Source: an uncultured Aurantimonas sp. (lineage in GTDB: Bacteria; Pseudomonadota; Alphaproteobacteria; Rhizobiales; Rhizobiaceae). Taken from it: DNA of 64,000 bases. Position 1 is the stretch's first letter; each line of letters opens with the position of its first letter. The position numbers and the translations under genes are program-made. The stretch spans positions 1 through 64,000 of the forward strand of contig CANKZU010000007.1 of the NCBI GenBank assembly GCA_947488615.1, read 5' to 3'. Under the pieces are notes generated by a model. The model worked only from the letters and a program-made list of their open reading frames with translations. It did not search any database and was not told the origin of the DNA. Below are positions 34,872 through 43,922 of this stretch, one piece after another.

Positions 34872-35914
34872 GCGACAATCCCTACGGTAATTCCTTCAGC
34901 GGTTACGGCGCGCAGACGAGCGGGCCGGCGGGCCAGGCGGTGGGCAATGCCCAGCCGCAGGCGCAGGCGGCGCCGGCCTCGCCGGGTCTGGAAGGTTTTG
35001 CGGATTTGGGCGGTGGCGCCGCGCAAGCCGATCTGGTCAAGGACACGACGACGGCGAATTTCTCGGCCGACGTAATCCAGGAGTCGCGGCGCCAGCCCGT
35101 GATCGTCGATTTCTGGGCGCCCTGGTGCGGCCCCTGCAAGCAACTGACCCCGATCATAGAGCAGGCGGTGAAGGCGGCCGGCGGTAAGGTCAAGCTGGTC
35201 AAGATGAACATCGACGACCATCCCGCCATTGCCGGCCAGCTCGGCGTCCAGTCGATCCCGGCGGTGTTCGCCTTCGTCGACGGCCAGCCGGTCGACGGCT
35301 TCATGGGCGCGCTGCCGGAGAGCGAGGTCAAGGCCTTCATCGACCGCCTGCCGAAGGGCAAGGGCGGCGGCGCGGACGATCCGGTCGCCCAGGCGCTCGA
35401 ACAGGCCAGGCAGTTGCTCGCCGACGGTGACCCCGGCGGCGCCGCGCAGCTCTTCGGCGCGGTTCTCCAACATGAGCCCAATCATGCCGCCGCGACCGCG
35501 GGGCTGGCCGAATGCTATCTGGCGGCCGGCGACACGGCGCGGGCAAAGGCCTTGGTCGATGGATATGCGGCCGAGGATGTTGGCAAGCCTGAGGATCCCG
35601 CGCTCGCGGCCATCCGCACCAAGCTGAAGCTCGCCGAGGAGATTTCGCAACTGGGCGATCCGGTGGCGCTGCAGGCCCGGATCGAGGGCGACGCGGACGA
35701 TCACCAGGCCCGCTACGATCTGGCGCTGATTGCCCAGGCAAAGGGCGAGCGGGCGACGGCCGCCGGCCATCTTCTGGAGATCATCGGCCGCGATCGTACC
35801 TTTGAGGACGACGCTGCGCGTAAAAAGCTCCTCGAATTCTTCGAGGCCTGGGGGCCGACCGATCCGGCGACCAAGGAGGCCCGGCGCAAGCTGTCCTCTC
35901 TGCTCTTCACCTGA
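34868..35914 (+). CDS. ybbN: Thioredoxin-domain co-chaperone YbbN (CnoX)
   Basis: A 348-residue protein: a low-complexity Gly/Ala/Gln-rich N-terminus of about 50 residues, a thioredoxin domain (VIVDFWAPWCGPCKQLTPII, with the complete CxxC pair) at about residues 60-165, and TPR-like helices to the end (DHQARYDLALIAQAKGERATAAGHLLEII). In proteobacteria this protein protects and hands over unfolded clients under oxidative stress and may reduce disulfides. It overlaps the upstream ProX-like gene. Confidence 0.92.
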   Translation: MSDNPYGNSFSGYGAQTSGPAGQAVGNAQPQAQAAPASPGLEGFADLGGGAAQADLVKDTTTANFSADVIQESRRQPVIVDFWAPWCGPCKQLTPIIEQAVKAAGGKVKLVKMNIDDHPAIAGQLGVQSIPAVFAFVDGQPVDGFMGALPESEVKAFIDRLPKGKGGGADDPVAQALEQARQLLADGDPGGAAQLFGAVLQHEPNHAAATAGLAECYLAAGDTARAKALVDGYAAEDVGKPEDPALAAIRTKLKLAEEISQLGDPVALQARIEGDADDHQARYDLALIAQAKGERATAAGHLLEIIGRDRTFEDDAARKKLLEFFEAWGPTDPATKEARRKLSSLLFT

Positions 35915-36051
35915 TCGTCCAGGCCGGCGCGGCAGGGGCGATAGGCCCGCGCCGCCTTAGCCTTCGAGCCGGTTCGGCCGCTGCTTGTTGCCGCATCCCT
36001 TGAGATCGCGTGTGCGCGTTCCAAATTCGGTCCCGGCAACGGAGACATGGT

Positions 36052-36732
36052 TTGGTTCACGCCGGCAATTTCAACTATCGGAACGCATCGGACCTTCCGA
36101 GCGTCGTCCCGCTCTTTCCTCTGGCGGGCGCGTTGCTCCTGCCGGGTGGGCAACTGCCGCTCAACGTTTTCGAGCCGCGCTATTTGCAGATGGTGGACGA
36201 CGCCATGGCCGGCACACGGATCATCGGCATGATCCAGCCGGCGCTCGACGGGGCGCGTCGAAGCGATGGCGAGCCGGAGCTTTGCAAGGTGGGCTGCCTC
36301 GGACGGATCACATCGCTCAGCGAGTCGGGCGACGGGCGCTACATCATCAGTCTGCACGGTGTCGTGCGATTCCGGGTGCTGGAGGAGTTATCCGACCGGG
36401 CGCCTTATCGCTCGTGCCGGGCGGCGGCCTTTCTCGGCGATCTCGATCTGGGGGAGGGAGCCGGCGAGGTCGATCGCGACTCGTTGCTGAGCACCTTCAA
36501 GCAATATCTGGAGGCCAACCAGCTCGAGGCGGATTGGGAAAGCGTGACCCGCGCCTCGAACGAGACCCTGGTCAACGCGCTCTGCATGATGTCGCCCTAC
36601 GGCGCGGCTGAGAAACAGGCGCTGCTCGAGGCCCCGGACCTGAAGACGCGGGCTGAGACGCTGGTCGCTATCACCGAGATCGCCTTGGCGCGCGATGGCG
36701 ACGACGACGGCTCCTCACACACGCTGCAATAG
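36052..36732 (+). CDS. LON-substrate-binding-domain protein
   Basis: A 226-residue protein with the N-terminal domain of Lon proteases alone (VVPLFPLAGALLLPGGQLPLNVFEPRYLQMVDDAMAG, then IGMIQPALDG, LGRITSLSESGDGRYIISLHGVVRFRV). No ATPase or protease domain follows. Such proteins are widespread in alphaproteobacteria next to ybbN and a Trm112-like gene; the role is probably in protein quality control. I prefer TTG 36052, which has GGAG seven bases upstream; an in-frame ATG-free extension to about 36010 is possible. Confidence 0.85.
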   Translation: MVHAGNFNYRNASDLPSVVPLFPLAGALLLPGGQLPLNVFEPRYLQMVDDAMAGTRIIGMIQPALDGARRSDGEPELCKVGCLGRITSLSESGDGRYIISLHGVVRFRVLEELSDRAPYRSCRAAAFLGDLDLGEGAGEVDRDSLLSTFKQYLEANQLEADWESVTRASNETLVNALCMMSPYGAAEKQALLEAPDLKTRAETLVAITEIALARDGDDDGSSHTLQ

Positions 36733-36792
36733 AACGGGACGGCCGCCGCGCGTTTGCCGGGGCTGACGACCGCGAAGCGAAAGACGGAACAG

Positions 36793-36984
36793 ATGAACCA
36801 ACGGCGCGAAATGGGGCGGCCCGATCCGAAGCTGCTCGAGCTTCTGGTCTGTCCCCTGACCAAGACGTCCCTGGTCTACGATCGCGAGAACAACGAACTC
36901 GTCTCGAAGGCGGCGAAGCTCGCCTATCCGGTTCGCGAAGGCATCCCGATCATGCTGCCGTCCGAGGCGAGAGAGCTCGACTGA
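36793..36984 (+). CDS. Trm112-family protein
   Basis: A 63-residue protein with [49 protein letters not shown], the Trm112/UPF0434 signature. Only one Cys of the zinc-ribbon pattern remains (CPLTKT), as in many proteobacterial members. Trm112-like proteins activate methyltransferases; the partner here is unknown. It follows the LON-domain gene on the same strand. ATG 36811 is an alternative start. Confidence 0.85.
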   Translation: MNQRREMGRPDPKLLELLVCPLTKTSLVYDRENNELVSKAAKLAYPVREGIPIMLPSEARELD

Positions 36985-37067
36985 TACAACCTGCCGTGAT
37001 CGTCCCGGTCGAATGGGTTCCTATCACCACAGGTTGTTATGAAATCGCCAGGCCGTTGCCAACGCAA

Positions 37068-37094
37068 GAAGGCCGGGCATCGCGCCCGGCCTTC
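37068..37094. terminator. Bidirectional terminator hairpin
   Basis: GAAGGCCGGGC (37068-37078) and GCCCGGCCTTC (37084-37094) pair perfectly over 11 bases with a five-base loop. It lies between the convergent Trm112-like gene and the small secreted-protein gene, so it can serve both. TT follows on the minus strand. Confidence 0.75.
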
Positions 37095-37109
37095 CGATTG
37101 CATCGTGAT

Positions 37110-37421
37110 CTATTGCGCCGCCGCGTCGGGCTCGGCGTCGGCTTTCGATAGAACCTCGCTCTGCGCGAGTTGGAGCGCGCGGATGCAGCCATCCTCGTCG
37201 TTCGCCCCTTGTGCATTCTCGGCGGCGGCGACGTACCCCTTCGCCGTTTCCGTATCGATCCCCGATTGTTCGGCCTGGTCGACCAACGCCTGGATCTGAG
37301 GCAGCGCCTCGGCACAGCTCGACACCATCGGCATCTCGCCCTCCGCGGGGGCTTCCGTCTGGGCCGCGGCGATATGAACGCCGAGCATCAGGGTCGCGGC
37401 TGTCAGCAGCAGTGTTTTCAT
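37110..37421 (-). CDS. Small secreted protein of unknown function
   Basis: A 103-residue protein with a signal peptide (KTLLLTAATLMLGVHIAAAQ) and a mature part of about 80 acidic, helical residues (SCAEALPQIQALVDQAEQ ... GCIRALQLAQSEVL). Two Cys residues could form a disulfide. The ATG at 37421 follows GGAGAGTTCC. I do not recognise a named family. A terminator lies just downstream. Confidence 0.7.
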   Translation of the reverse strand: MKTLLLTAATLMLGVHIAAAQTEAPAEGEMPMVSSCAEALPQIQALVDQAEQSGIDTETAKGYVAAAENAQGANDEDGCIRALQLAQSEVLSKADAEPDAAAQ

Positions 37422-37603
37422 CGGAACTCTCCATCTTTCCGAGGGTCGGCGGGACACCGTTTTTGGCGCTCCGTCGATGGAGAGAGGCTCTCGCCGCTTC
37501 GTGGTCGGTTCACGTTCGCGCGATGATCATTGGAAGGTGATTTCGGACGAGCCGGCCAAGCCATTGCCACGTAGTCCTGACGATTGCGGCCGGTCGCGGG
37601 CGG

Positions 37604-37753
37604 TCAACCCAAAATGCCGACCGTCAGGGTCAGGCACGCGATGAGGGATAACGCCAGGAGAACAAGCTCGGTCAGCGGCAACCGTCCGCGCAACGCTCCC
37701 CGGAGCCGTCGCGGCGGCGTCCACGGCTCCGGCTCCGGCTGCTTGTTGGTCAA
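37604..37753 (-). CDS. Possible small single-span membrane protein after cysN
   Basis: A 49-residue ORF starting at TTG 37753, overlapping the cysN stop (TTGA). It has a proline- and charge-rich N-terminus (TNKQPEPEPWTPPRRLRGAL) and a C-terminal hydrophobic helix (LTELVLLALSLIACLTLTVGIL). The tight overlap and clean topology favour a real gene; the TTG start and small size argue for caution. Function unknown. Confidence 0.4.
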   Translation of the reverse strand: MTNKQPEPEPWTPPRRLRGALRGRLPLTELVLLALSLIACLTLTVGILG

Positions 37754-39414
37754 ATGCCTGCGCCGTCGCCCACCGTCGCGACGCCTTTCTCGGCAGCCGG
37801 GTGGCGTTGATGGGCGCCGAAGGCAACCCGAAGCAATGGCCGCAGGGCGAAGTCGAGCAGTGCGAGGACTGCCGCCAGTATTGGGCCAAGCCCGAACAAG
37901 AACCCAAGAAAGCCGACGAGGATCGCTGCCGCTGCGCGGAACCGCACTACCGACCAGTGTTGCGTGGACTCCCTCGTCTCGCCGAGCCAAAGCGCCTTGA
38001 GAGTGTCCAGCGTCGAGCCCGGCTTCGCCGAGGATTGCGACGGCTCATTGTCGTCGTTGACCGTCCGCACGACGCCGAGCGCCATCGTCTCGTTGGTCAG
38101 CGGATCGATCAGAATGAAGGAGCCAAGTTCGCGATTGGCCTCGTAGGGCGTCGCGACCATGGGCCGGTCGAAGGCGACCGTCACGCGGCCGATCTCGTTC
38201 ATCAACAGGACGTTTGCGGGCTTCGGCTCGAAGGAATGGATGTCGATCGCGGCATCGAGGCCGCGCACGCTCGCCGGAGTCGAAGCGGTGCCGAGCTTGG
38301 CGACGAGGCGTCCGCCGGGTACCAGCGGCCGGTCGACCATCCAGAGAATCTCGGCGGCGACGGATTTCACCGCCGCCAGCGAATCGTCCGGCCTCGCCAG
38401 CACATCGCCGCGCGAGACGTCGACTTCGTCGGTGAGGGTCAACGTCACCGCCTCGCCGGCCGCGGCCGACAGCACCTCGCCGTCGGGATCCCAGACAGCC
38501 TTCACGCGGGTTTCGCGCCCGCCCGGCAGGACGACGACCGGGTCCCCGGCCGCAATGCTGCCGCTGGCGATGGTGCCGGCAAAGCCCCGGAAATCGAGAT
38601 CGGGTCGATTGACCCATTGCACCGGCATCCGGAACGGCGCCGATCCGGCGTCGAAGGTCTGCGGGGTGACGGATTCCAGCCGCTCGAGCAGCGTCTCGCC
38701 CTGGTACCACGGCATGTTGGGAGAGCGGGCGGCGATGTTGTCGCCATTCTTCGCCGACACGGGAACGAAGGAAACGTCGGTGAAGCCGAGCGCCGGCAGG
38801 ATCGCCTGATAGTCGCGCTTGATCGCCTCGTAACGATCCTCGGAGAAATCGACGAGATCCATCTTGTTGATGGCGACGACGACGCTCTTGATGCCGACCA
38901 GCGAGGTAATGAAGGAATGCCGCCGCGTCTGAGGCAGGATGCCCTTGCGCGCGTCGACGAGGATCACCGCGAGTTCGGCCTGACTGGCGCCGGTCGCCAT
39001 GTTGCGGGTGTATTGCTCGTGGCCCGGCGTGTCCGCGATGATGAAGGCGCGGTGGCCGGTGGAGAAATAGCGGTAGGCGACATCGATGGTAATGCCCTGC
39101 TCGCGCTCGGCGGACAGCCCGTCGACGAGTAGCGCGAAATCGAGATCCTCGCCGGTCGTGCCGAATTTCTTCGAATCGCGCTTCAGCGCGTCCAGCTGGT
39201 CGTCGAAGACGGCATTGGTCTCGTAGAGCAGCCGGCCGATCAGCGTCGACTTGCCGTCGTCGACGGAGCCGCAGGTGATGAAGCGCAAGAGCGAGGCGGC
39301 GGGCCCCGCCAGCGGCTCCACGCCGGCCCGCGGATCGACGAGAGCAAGGGCCGCATGACGAGGGACCGGAGCGGCACCCTCGGCGGCGGGGCGTTGTTGC
39401 AGGACGCTGGTCAT
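37750..39414 (-). CDS. cysN: Sulfate adenylyltransferase subunit 1, with C-terminal hydrophobic tail
   Basis: A 554-residue GTPase. GTP-binding motifs are intact: CGSVDDGKSTLIGRLL, DTPGHEQYTRNMATGASQA and INKMDLVDF. With CysD it makes adenosine phosphosulfate (APS), coupling GTP hydrolysis to sulfate activation. The catalytic and beta-barrel domains end near residue 487. In many rhizobia an APS kinase domain follows; here there is instead a 67-residue tail with a hydrophobic stretch at about 493-527 (AAAILVGFLGFLFGLGPILA and following) and then a short polar end. One base separates it from cysD. Confidence 0.93.
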   Translation of the reverse strand: MTSVLQQRPAAEGAAPVPRHAALALVDPRAGVEPLAGPAASLLRFITCGSVDDGKSTLIGRLLYETNAVFDDQLDALKRDSKKFGTTGEDLDFALLVDGLSAEREQGITIDVAYRYFSTGHRAFIIADTPGHEQYTRNMATGASQAELAVILVDARKGILPQTRRHSFITSLVGIKSVVVAINKMDLVDFSEDRYEAIKRDYQAILPALGFTDVSFVPVSAKNGDNIAARSPNMPWYQGETLLERLESVTPQTFDAGSAPFRMPVQWVNRPDLDFRGFAGTIASGSIAAGDPVVVLPGGRETRVKAVWDPDGEVLSAAAGEAVTLTLTDEVDVSRGDVLARPDDSLAAVKSVAAEILWMVDRPLVPGGRLVAKLGTASTPASVRGLDAAIDIHSFEPKPANVLLMNEIGRVTVAFDRPMVATPYEANRELGSFILIDPLTNETMALGVVRTVNDDNEPSQSSAKPGSTLDTLKALWLGETRESTQHWSVVRFRAAAAILVGFLGFLFGLGPILAAVLALLDFALRPLLRVAFGAHQRHPAAEKGVATVGDGAGI

Positions 39415-39415
39415 G

Positions 39416-40318
39416 TCAGAAATAGCCTTCCTGCTTCTTTTCTTCCATCGAGGCGCCGGAATCCTGGTCGATCACCCGGCCCTGGCGTTCGGAGCTGCGC
39501 GATCCACGCATTTCGGCGATGATGTCGGCCAGCGTCGCGGCCTCCGACTCCACCGCGCCGGTCAGCGGGTAGCAGCCGAGCGTGCGGAAGCGGACCATCA
39601 TGGTCTCGATCGTCTCGCCCGATTTAAGCGCCATCCGCTCGTCGTCGCGCATGATCAGCGCCCCGTCCCGTCTCACGATGGGCCGGGGGGCGGCGAAATA
39701 CAGCGGCACCACAGGGATGTTTTCTAGCGCGATGTAGTCCCACACATCCTGCTCGGTCCAATTCGACAGCGGAAAGACGCGGAAGCTCTCGCCCTTCTTC
39801 TTGCGGGTGTTGAACAGCCGCCAGGGTTCCGGCCGCTGGTTCTTGGCGTCCCAGCGATGCTCGGCCGAGCGCAGCGAGAAGATGCGCTCCTTGGCGCGCG
39901 ACTTTTCCTCGTCGCGGCGGGCGCCGCCGAAGGCCGCGTCGAATTGGTATTTGTCGAGCGCCTGCTTCAGGCCTTCCGTCTTCATCACGTCGGTGTGGAC
40001 GCGGCTGCCCGAATCGAACGGGTTGATGCCGGCGCGCACCCCCTCCTGGTTGATATGGACGATGAGGTCGAGACCGAGATCCTTGGCGCGGCGGTCGCGG
40101 AATTCGATCATCTCCCGGAACTTCCAGGTCGTGTCGACATGCAAGAGCGGGAAGGGCGGTTTGCCGGGCGCGAAGGCCTTGATGGCGAGATGCAGCATCA
40201 CCGCCGAATCCTTGCCGACCGAATACAGCATCACCGGATTTTCGGCCGTCGCGGCGACTTCGCGCAGTATGAAGATCGACTCGGCTTCGAGCCGCTGCAG
40301 ATGGGTCAGCTGTTTCAT
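39416..40318 (-). CDS. cysD: Sulfate adenylyltransferase subunit 2
   Basis: A 300-residue PP-loop ATP pyrophosphatase-type enzyme ([63 protein letters not shown]). It catalyses adenylation of sulfate to APS as the catalytic half of CysDN. Its start overlaps the cysH stop by four bases and cysN follows after one base, so cysH-cysD-cysN are coupled. Confidence 0.96.
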   Translation of the reverse strand: MKQLTHLQRLEAESIFILREVAATAENPVMLYSVGKDSAVMLHLAIKAFAPGKPPFPLLHVDTTWKFREMIEFRDRRAKDLGLDLIVHINQEGVRAGINPFDSGSRVHTDVMKTEGLKQALDKYQFDAAFGGARRDEEKSRAKERIFSLRSAEHRWDAKNQRPEPWRLFNTRKKKGESFRVFPLSNWTEQDVWDYIALENIPVVPLYFAAPRPIVRRDGALIMRDDERMALKSGETIETMMVRFRTLGCYPLTGAVESEAATLADIIAEMRGSRSSERQGRVIDQDSGASMEEKKQEGYF

Positions 40319-41103
40319 TGCGGCAGGCTTTCGAAGGCTGCGTCCGCTCTAGCGGGACGATGGGTGACGTCGCGGACGGGCCGGCCCGCGTCGTCGACAT
40401 GCAGGCCACATTCGCGCTTGGTCTCTTCCTCCCACCACCAGCGACCGGCGCGTTCCGGCTCGCCCGGCCGGATGGCGCGGGTACAAGGGGCGCAGCCGAT
40501 CGACAGGAAATTCTGCGCGTGCAACGCGTTGATCGGGACGCCCTGTTCGGCCGTGAACGCCACGATCGCGTCGCGGCTCCAGTCGAAGATCGGGTTGGCT
40601 TTGATCAGATCGCGGGCGCCGTCGAAGGAGACGAAATCCATGTCCGAGCGGTTGGCCGACTGGTCGCGGCGAAGGCCGGTGACCCAGCCCGCGGCGCCGG
40701 CGAGCGCGCGCGCCAGCGGCTCGACCTTGCGCACGCCGCAGCAGTTCTTGCGAAACTCCGGCGCGTAGTAGAAGCCGTCGATGCCCTGGTCGTTCACCAG
40801 CGCCTCGAGCGCTTCGGCCTGGGGGTACATCGCCTTGATGCGGCGGCCGTATTTTTCTTCGGTCTCGCGCCACAGCGTGTAGGTCTCGGGAAACAGCCGG
40901 CCGGTATCGAGCGTCTTCACCTGGATCGGAAGGTCGTTCGAAAAGATCAGATGGGTGATCATCTGGTCCTCGATGCCGAGGCTGGTGGTGAACACCACTG
41001 GTCCGCCCGCGCGCTCCAGCAGTCTCTGTAGACGTTCGAGCGGCGTCAGCGCCGCGAAGCCGGCATTCAGTTCCGCCGCGAGATGTCTGCGCTCTTCGCT
41101 CAT
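40315..41103 (-). CDS. cysH: APS reductase, assimilatory (CysH)
   Basis: A 262-residue reductase with the PP-loop-like [18 protein letters not shown], the pair CC in [12 protein letters not shown], and CAPC in [14 protein letters not shown]. The two Cys pairs hold a 4Fe-4S cluster, which identifies enzymes that use APS rather than PAPS, and this agrees with the lack of an APS kinase domain in CysN. It yields sulfite. The ATG at 41103 is preferred to an in-frame start 19 codons earlier, which lies in the intergenic part next to the DUF934 gene. Confidence 0.93.
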   Translation of the reverse strand: MSEERRHLAAELNAGFAALTPLERLQRLLERAGGPVVFTTSLGIEDQMITHLIFSNDLPIQVKTLDTGRLFPETYTLWRETEEKYGRRIKAMYPQAEALEALVNDQGIDGFYYAPEFRKNCCGVRKVEPLARALAGAAGWVTGLRRDQSANRSDMDFVSFDGARDLIKANPIFDWSRDAIVAFTAEQGVPINALHAQNFLSIGCAPCTRAIRPGEPERAGRWWWEEETKRECGLHVDDAGRPVRDVTHRPARADAAFESLPQ

Positions 41104-41107
41104 GGCG

Positions 41108-41614
41108 TCAGGCCCTCCGGGCGGCGAGCCGCTTCTGGAGGATGCTGTGCTCCTCGCCATAGCCGGTCTGGTAGTGCCGGGTGACGCTGTCCTTGGCCGC
41201 CATCCACTGCTGGACCGGCTGCCGGTTGGCCATCGTCTCGGGTACTTCCACCTCGTCGAAGCCGCAGGCCAGCGCTTCGGCGAACTGGTCGGCGATCAGC
41301 GGCCCGGACGCGCGCAACGTGCCGTCGAACCCCGCCCGGCGCAGCCGCTTGGCCAGCGACAGGCCGCGCCCGTCCGAAAACGCCGGAAACTCCACGGCGA
41401 TGAGGTCCGCCGCGTCGAAATGTGGGGCGATCTCTTCGACGCTTGCGCTGTTTGGCACCGACAGTCCGAAGTGAAGCTCCGGCATCCGGGCGCGCACGGC
41501 GTCGGCCAGCGCCAACGGCACGATCACGGCACCTTCGGCCGTCGTCGCGGCCTCGGCGAAATCAACGCGGGTATAGGCGTCCGGCTTCGCGCCGGTCACG
41601 GCGATCAGCGTCAT
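41108..41614 (-). CDS. DUF934 protein (CysI-associated)
   Basis: A 168-residue protein of DUF934, encoded next to sulfite reductase genes in proteobacteria (ADLIAVEFPAFSDGRGLSLAKRLRRAGFDGTLRASGPLIADQ; RHYQTGYGEEHSILQKR). Its exact role is not established; an accessory role in siroheme sulfite reductase function is likely. The start overlaps the cysI stop by four bases and the gene runs straight into cysH. Confidence 0.9.
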   Translation of the reverse strand: MTLIAVTGAKPDAYTRVDFAEAATTAEGAVIVPLALADAVRARMPELHFGLSVPNSASVEEIAPHFDAADLIAVEFPAFSDGRGLSLAKRLRRAGFDGTLRASGPLIADQFAEALACGFDEVEVPETMANRQPVQQWMAAKDSVTRHYQTGYGEEHSILQKRLAARRA

Positions 41615-43302
41615 GCCGCGTCCTTTCGAAGGTTTTCCCGCTCTGCGACATAGGCGGTAAAGCCCGCCTTGAACGGCTCGATACCCGCGCGGCGCACGGT
41701 TTCGATGAATTCCTCGCCGTCTTGCCGCTCGCCGAGATAGGTTGCGACGATCGATTCGATTGCGCCCGGCACGTCCTCGGCGTCGATGCCGGGGCCAAGC
41801 CGTTCGCCGAGGGCGGCGTTTTCGGTGGCGTCGCCGCCGACGGTGATCTGGTAATTCTCCTTGCCGGCCTTTTCGAGCCCGAGAATGCCGATTGCGCCGA
41901 CATGGTGGTGGCCGCAGGCGTTGATGCAGCCGGAGATCTTGATCGGCAGGGGACCGATGTCGCGCTGGCGCGCCTCGTCCGCGAAGGTTTTGGCGATGTC
42001 CTGCGCGATCGGGATCGATTTCGCCGTGGCAAGCGCGCAATAGTCGAGGCCGGGGCAGGCGATGATGTCGGTGACGAGCCCGGCATTGGCCGTATGCAGT
42101 CTTTCGGCCTTCAGCGCGGCGTAGACCGCCGGCAAATCGTCCTGTTTCACATGCGGCAGCACCAAATTCTGGCCATGGGTCACGCGCAACTCGCCGAAGG
42201 AATAGCGCTCGGCGATATCGGCGAAGGCGCGCATCTGGTCGGCGCTTATGTCGCCGGGCACTTCGCCGATGGCCTTGAGCGATACCGTCAGGGCGATATA
42301 GCCGGGCTGGCGATGGGCAAAGCCGTTCTGCTCGACGAAGCGGTCGAGGCCGGGGTCGCTTGCCCGCGCCGCCGCGAGGGCCGTGGATTCCTGGGGCAAA
42401 TCCTCATAGGCGGGGGCTGCGAAATAAGCCGCGATCCGTGCGACCTCTTCGTCCGGCGCGTTGACCGTCGGCCCGTCGAGCTTGGCGTATTCCGCCTCGA
42501 CGCGGCGGCGGAATTCCTCCTCGCCGGTCTCGTGGACGAGAATCTTCACCCGCGCCTTGAACTTGTTGTCGCGGCGGCCTTCTGCGTTGTAGACGCGCAT
42601 GACCGCTTCCAGATAGGCGAGCAGCTCGTCCTTCGGCAGGAACTCCCGGATCAGCTTGCCGATCATCGGCGTGCGGCCGAGCCCGCCGCCGACGACGACC
42701 TCGTAGCCGATCTCGCCGGTGTCCGAGTGCCGCTTGATCTTCAGGCCGATGTCATGGGCCTTGATCGCCGCGCGATCGTGCTCGGCGCCGGTGACGGCGA
42801 TTTTGAACTTGCGCGGCAGCCAGCCGAACTCCGGATGCAGGCTCGACCACTGGCGAATGAGTTCACCGGTTGGCCGTGGATCCTCGACCTCGTCGGCGGC
42901 GACGCCGGCGAACTGATCGGCGGTGACGTTGCGGATGCAATTGCCGGAGGTCTGGATGCAGTGCATCTCGACGTCGGCGAGCAGATCCAGGATGTCCGGA
43001 ACGTCCTTCAGCTTCGGCCAATGGAATTGCAGGTTCTGACGCGTGGTGAAGTGGCCGTAGCCCTTGTCGTAGGTGTCGGCGATGTGTGCCAGTTGGCGCA
43101 ACTGACGCGCATTCAGCGTGCCGTAGGGCACCGCGATGCGTAGCATGTAGGCGTGAAGCTGAAGATAGAGCCCGTTCTTGAGCCGCAGCGGCTTGAATTC
43201 ATCTTCTGACAGCGAGCCGTTGAGACGCCGCTCGACCTGGCTGCGGAACTGGGCGACCCGCTCGCGCACGAAACGCTCGTCGAATTCGTCGTAGCGATAC
43301 AT
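41611..43302 (-). CDS. cysI: Nitrite/sulfite reductase hemoprotein, assimilatory sulfite reductase
   Basis: A 563-residue siroheme-Fe4S4 enzyme. The ferredoxin-like halves are followed by the four cluster Cys residues: CPGLDYC in IIACPGLDYCALATAK and CINAC in ISGCINACGHHHVGAIG. It reduces sulfite to sulfide with six electrons. AAAGGA precedes the ATG at 43302. The DUF2849 gene lies 67 bases upstream on the same strand. No siroheme synthase gene is next to it. Confidence 0.93.
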   Translation of the reverse strand: MYRYDEFDERFVRERVAQFRSQVERRLNGSLSEDEFKPLRLKNGLYLQLHAYMLRIAVPYGTLNARQLRQLAHIADTYDKGYGHFTTRQNLQFHWPKLKDVPDILDLLADVEMHCIQTSGNCIRNVTADQFAGVAADEVEDPRPTGELIRQWSSLHPEFGWLPRKFKIAVTGAEHDRAAIKAHDIGLKIKRHSDTGEIGYEVVVGGGLGRTPMIGKLIREFLPKDELLAYLEAVMRVYNAEGRRDNKFKARVKILVHETGEEEFRRRVEAEYAKLDGPTVNAPDEEVARIAAYFAAPAYEDLPQESTALAAARASDPGLDRFVEQNGFAHRQPGYIALTVSLKAIGEVPGDISADQMRAFADIAERYSFGELRVTHGQNLVLPHVKQDDLPAVYAALKAERLHTANAGLVTDIIACPGLDYCALATAKSIPIAQDIAKTFADEARQRDIGPLPIKISGCINACGHHHVGAIGILGLEKAGKENYQITVGGDATENAALGERLGPGIDAEDVPGAIESIVATYLGERQDGEEFIETVRRAGIEPFKAGFTAYVAERENLRKDAA

Positions 43303-43369
43303 GATCGTATCCTTTGATGGTGCTGTTGACGGCGCCGGGCGCTTTGGCCTGTCGCCTCTCGTAAAGCGT

Positions 43370-43723
43370 TCAGGAGGTGGGCGTTGGGTATTCGGCCTGC
43401 TTGCCCATGTCCGGGTGAATGGAGGGACCCTTCTGGCGCATCGCGTCGCGAAAATGCCGGGCGACCGGAAGTCCGGTCCCTTGCAGGTCCACCGGCACGA
43501 GATAGGGATCGACCACGACGTTTGCCGCGAAGGCCGCCTTGCCTTCGGCGTCCATCGCGTCGGCGGTTTCGGCGTCGAAGGCGATGCGGGCCTCGGACGG
43601 GTCGAGCGTCCAGCCCGTCTCGGCCAGGAACACCACGTCGCCGTCGAGGAGGTGGTTCGCCATCAGGATCGCCGGGAGCTTGTCGCCCCGGACCTTCGAT
43701 CCGGCGCGGTGGTCCTTCGCCAT
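43370..43723 (-). CDS. DUF2849 protein
   Basis: A 117-residue protein of DUF2849 (LPAILMANHLLDGDVVFLAETGW, DPYLVPVDLQGTGLPVARHFRDAMRQKGPSIHPD), which in alphaproteobacteria usually stands between siroheme synthase and cysI. Function unknown. I chose the ATG at 43723, six bases after GGAG; the ATG two codons upstream is too close to that site. First gene of the cys operon in this window. Confidence 0.88.
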   Translation of the reverse strand: MAKDHRAGSKVRGDKLPAILMANHLLDGDVVFLAETGWTLDPSEARIAFDAETADAMDAEGKAAFAANVVVDPYLVPVDLQGTGLPVARHFRDAMRQKGPSIHPDMGKQAEYPTPTS

Positions 43724-43922
43724 TGTCATCTCCGTTGTCGCTGGTCCATGCGGGCCAATGAGGCCGGGCCAGTGTTCGGTCGATGATAGATAAGCCGAAT
43801 CGCGCCGGTCAGCGGCGGCGTCGATTGCCTTGTCGCGGTGCGAGGAGAAAGAATTTCCTGCCCCGGACGGACTTGACGACAGGATCGTTCCAGATTGGTC
43901 TGGGATGCGCGGCCGGGCGGCT

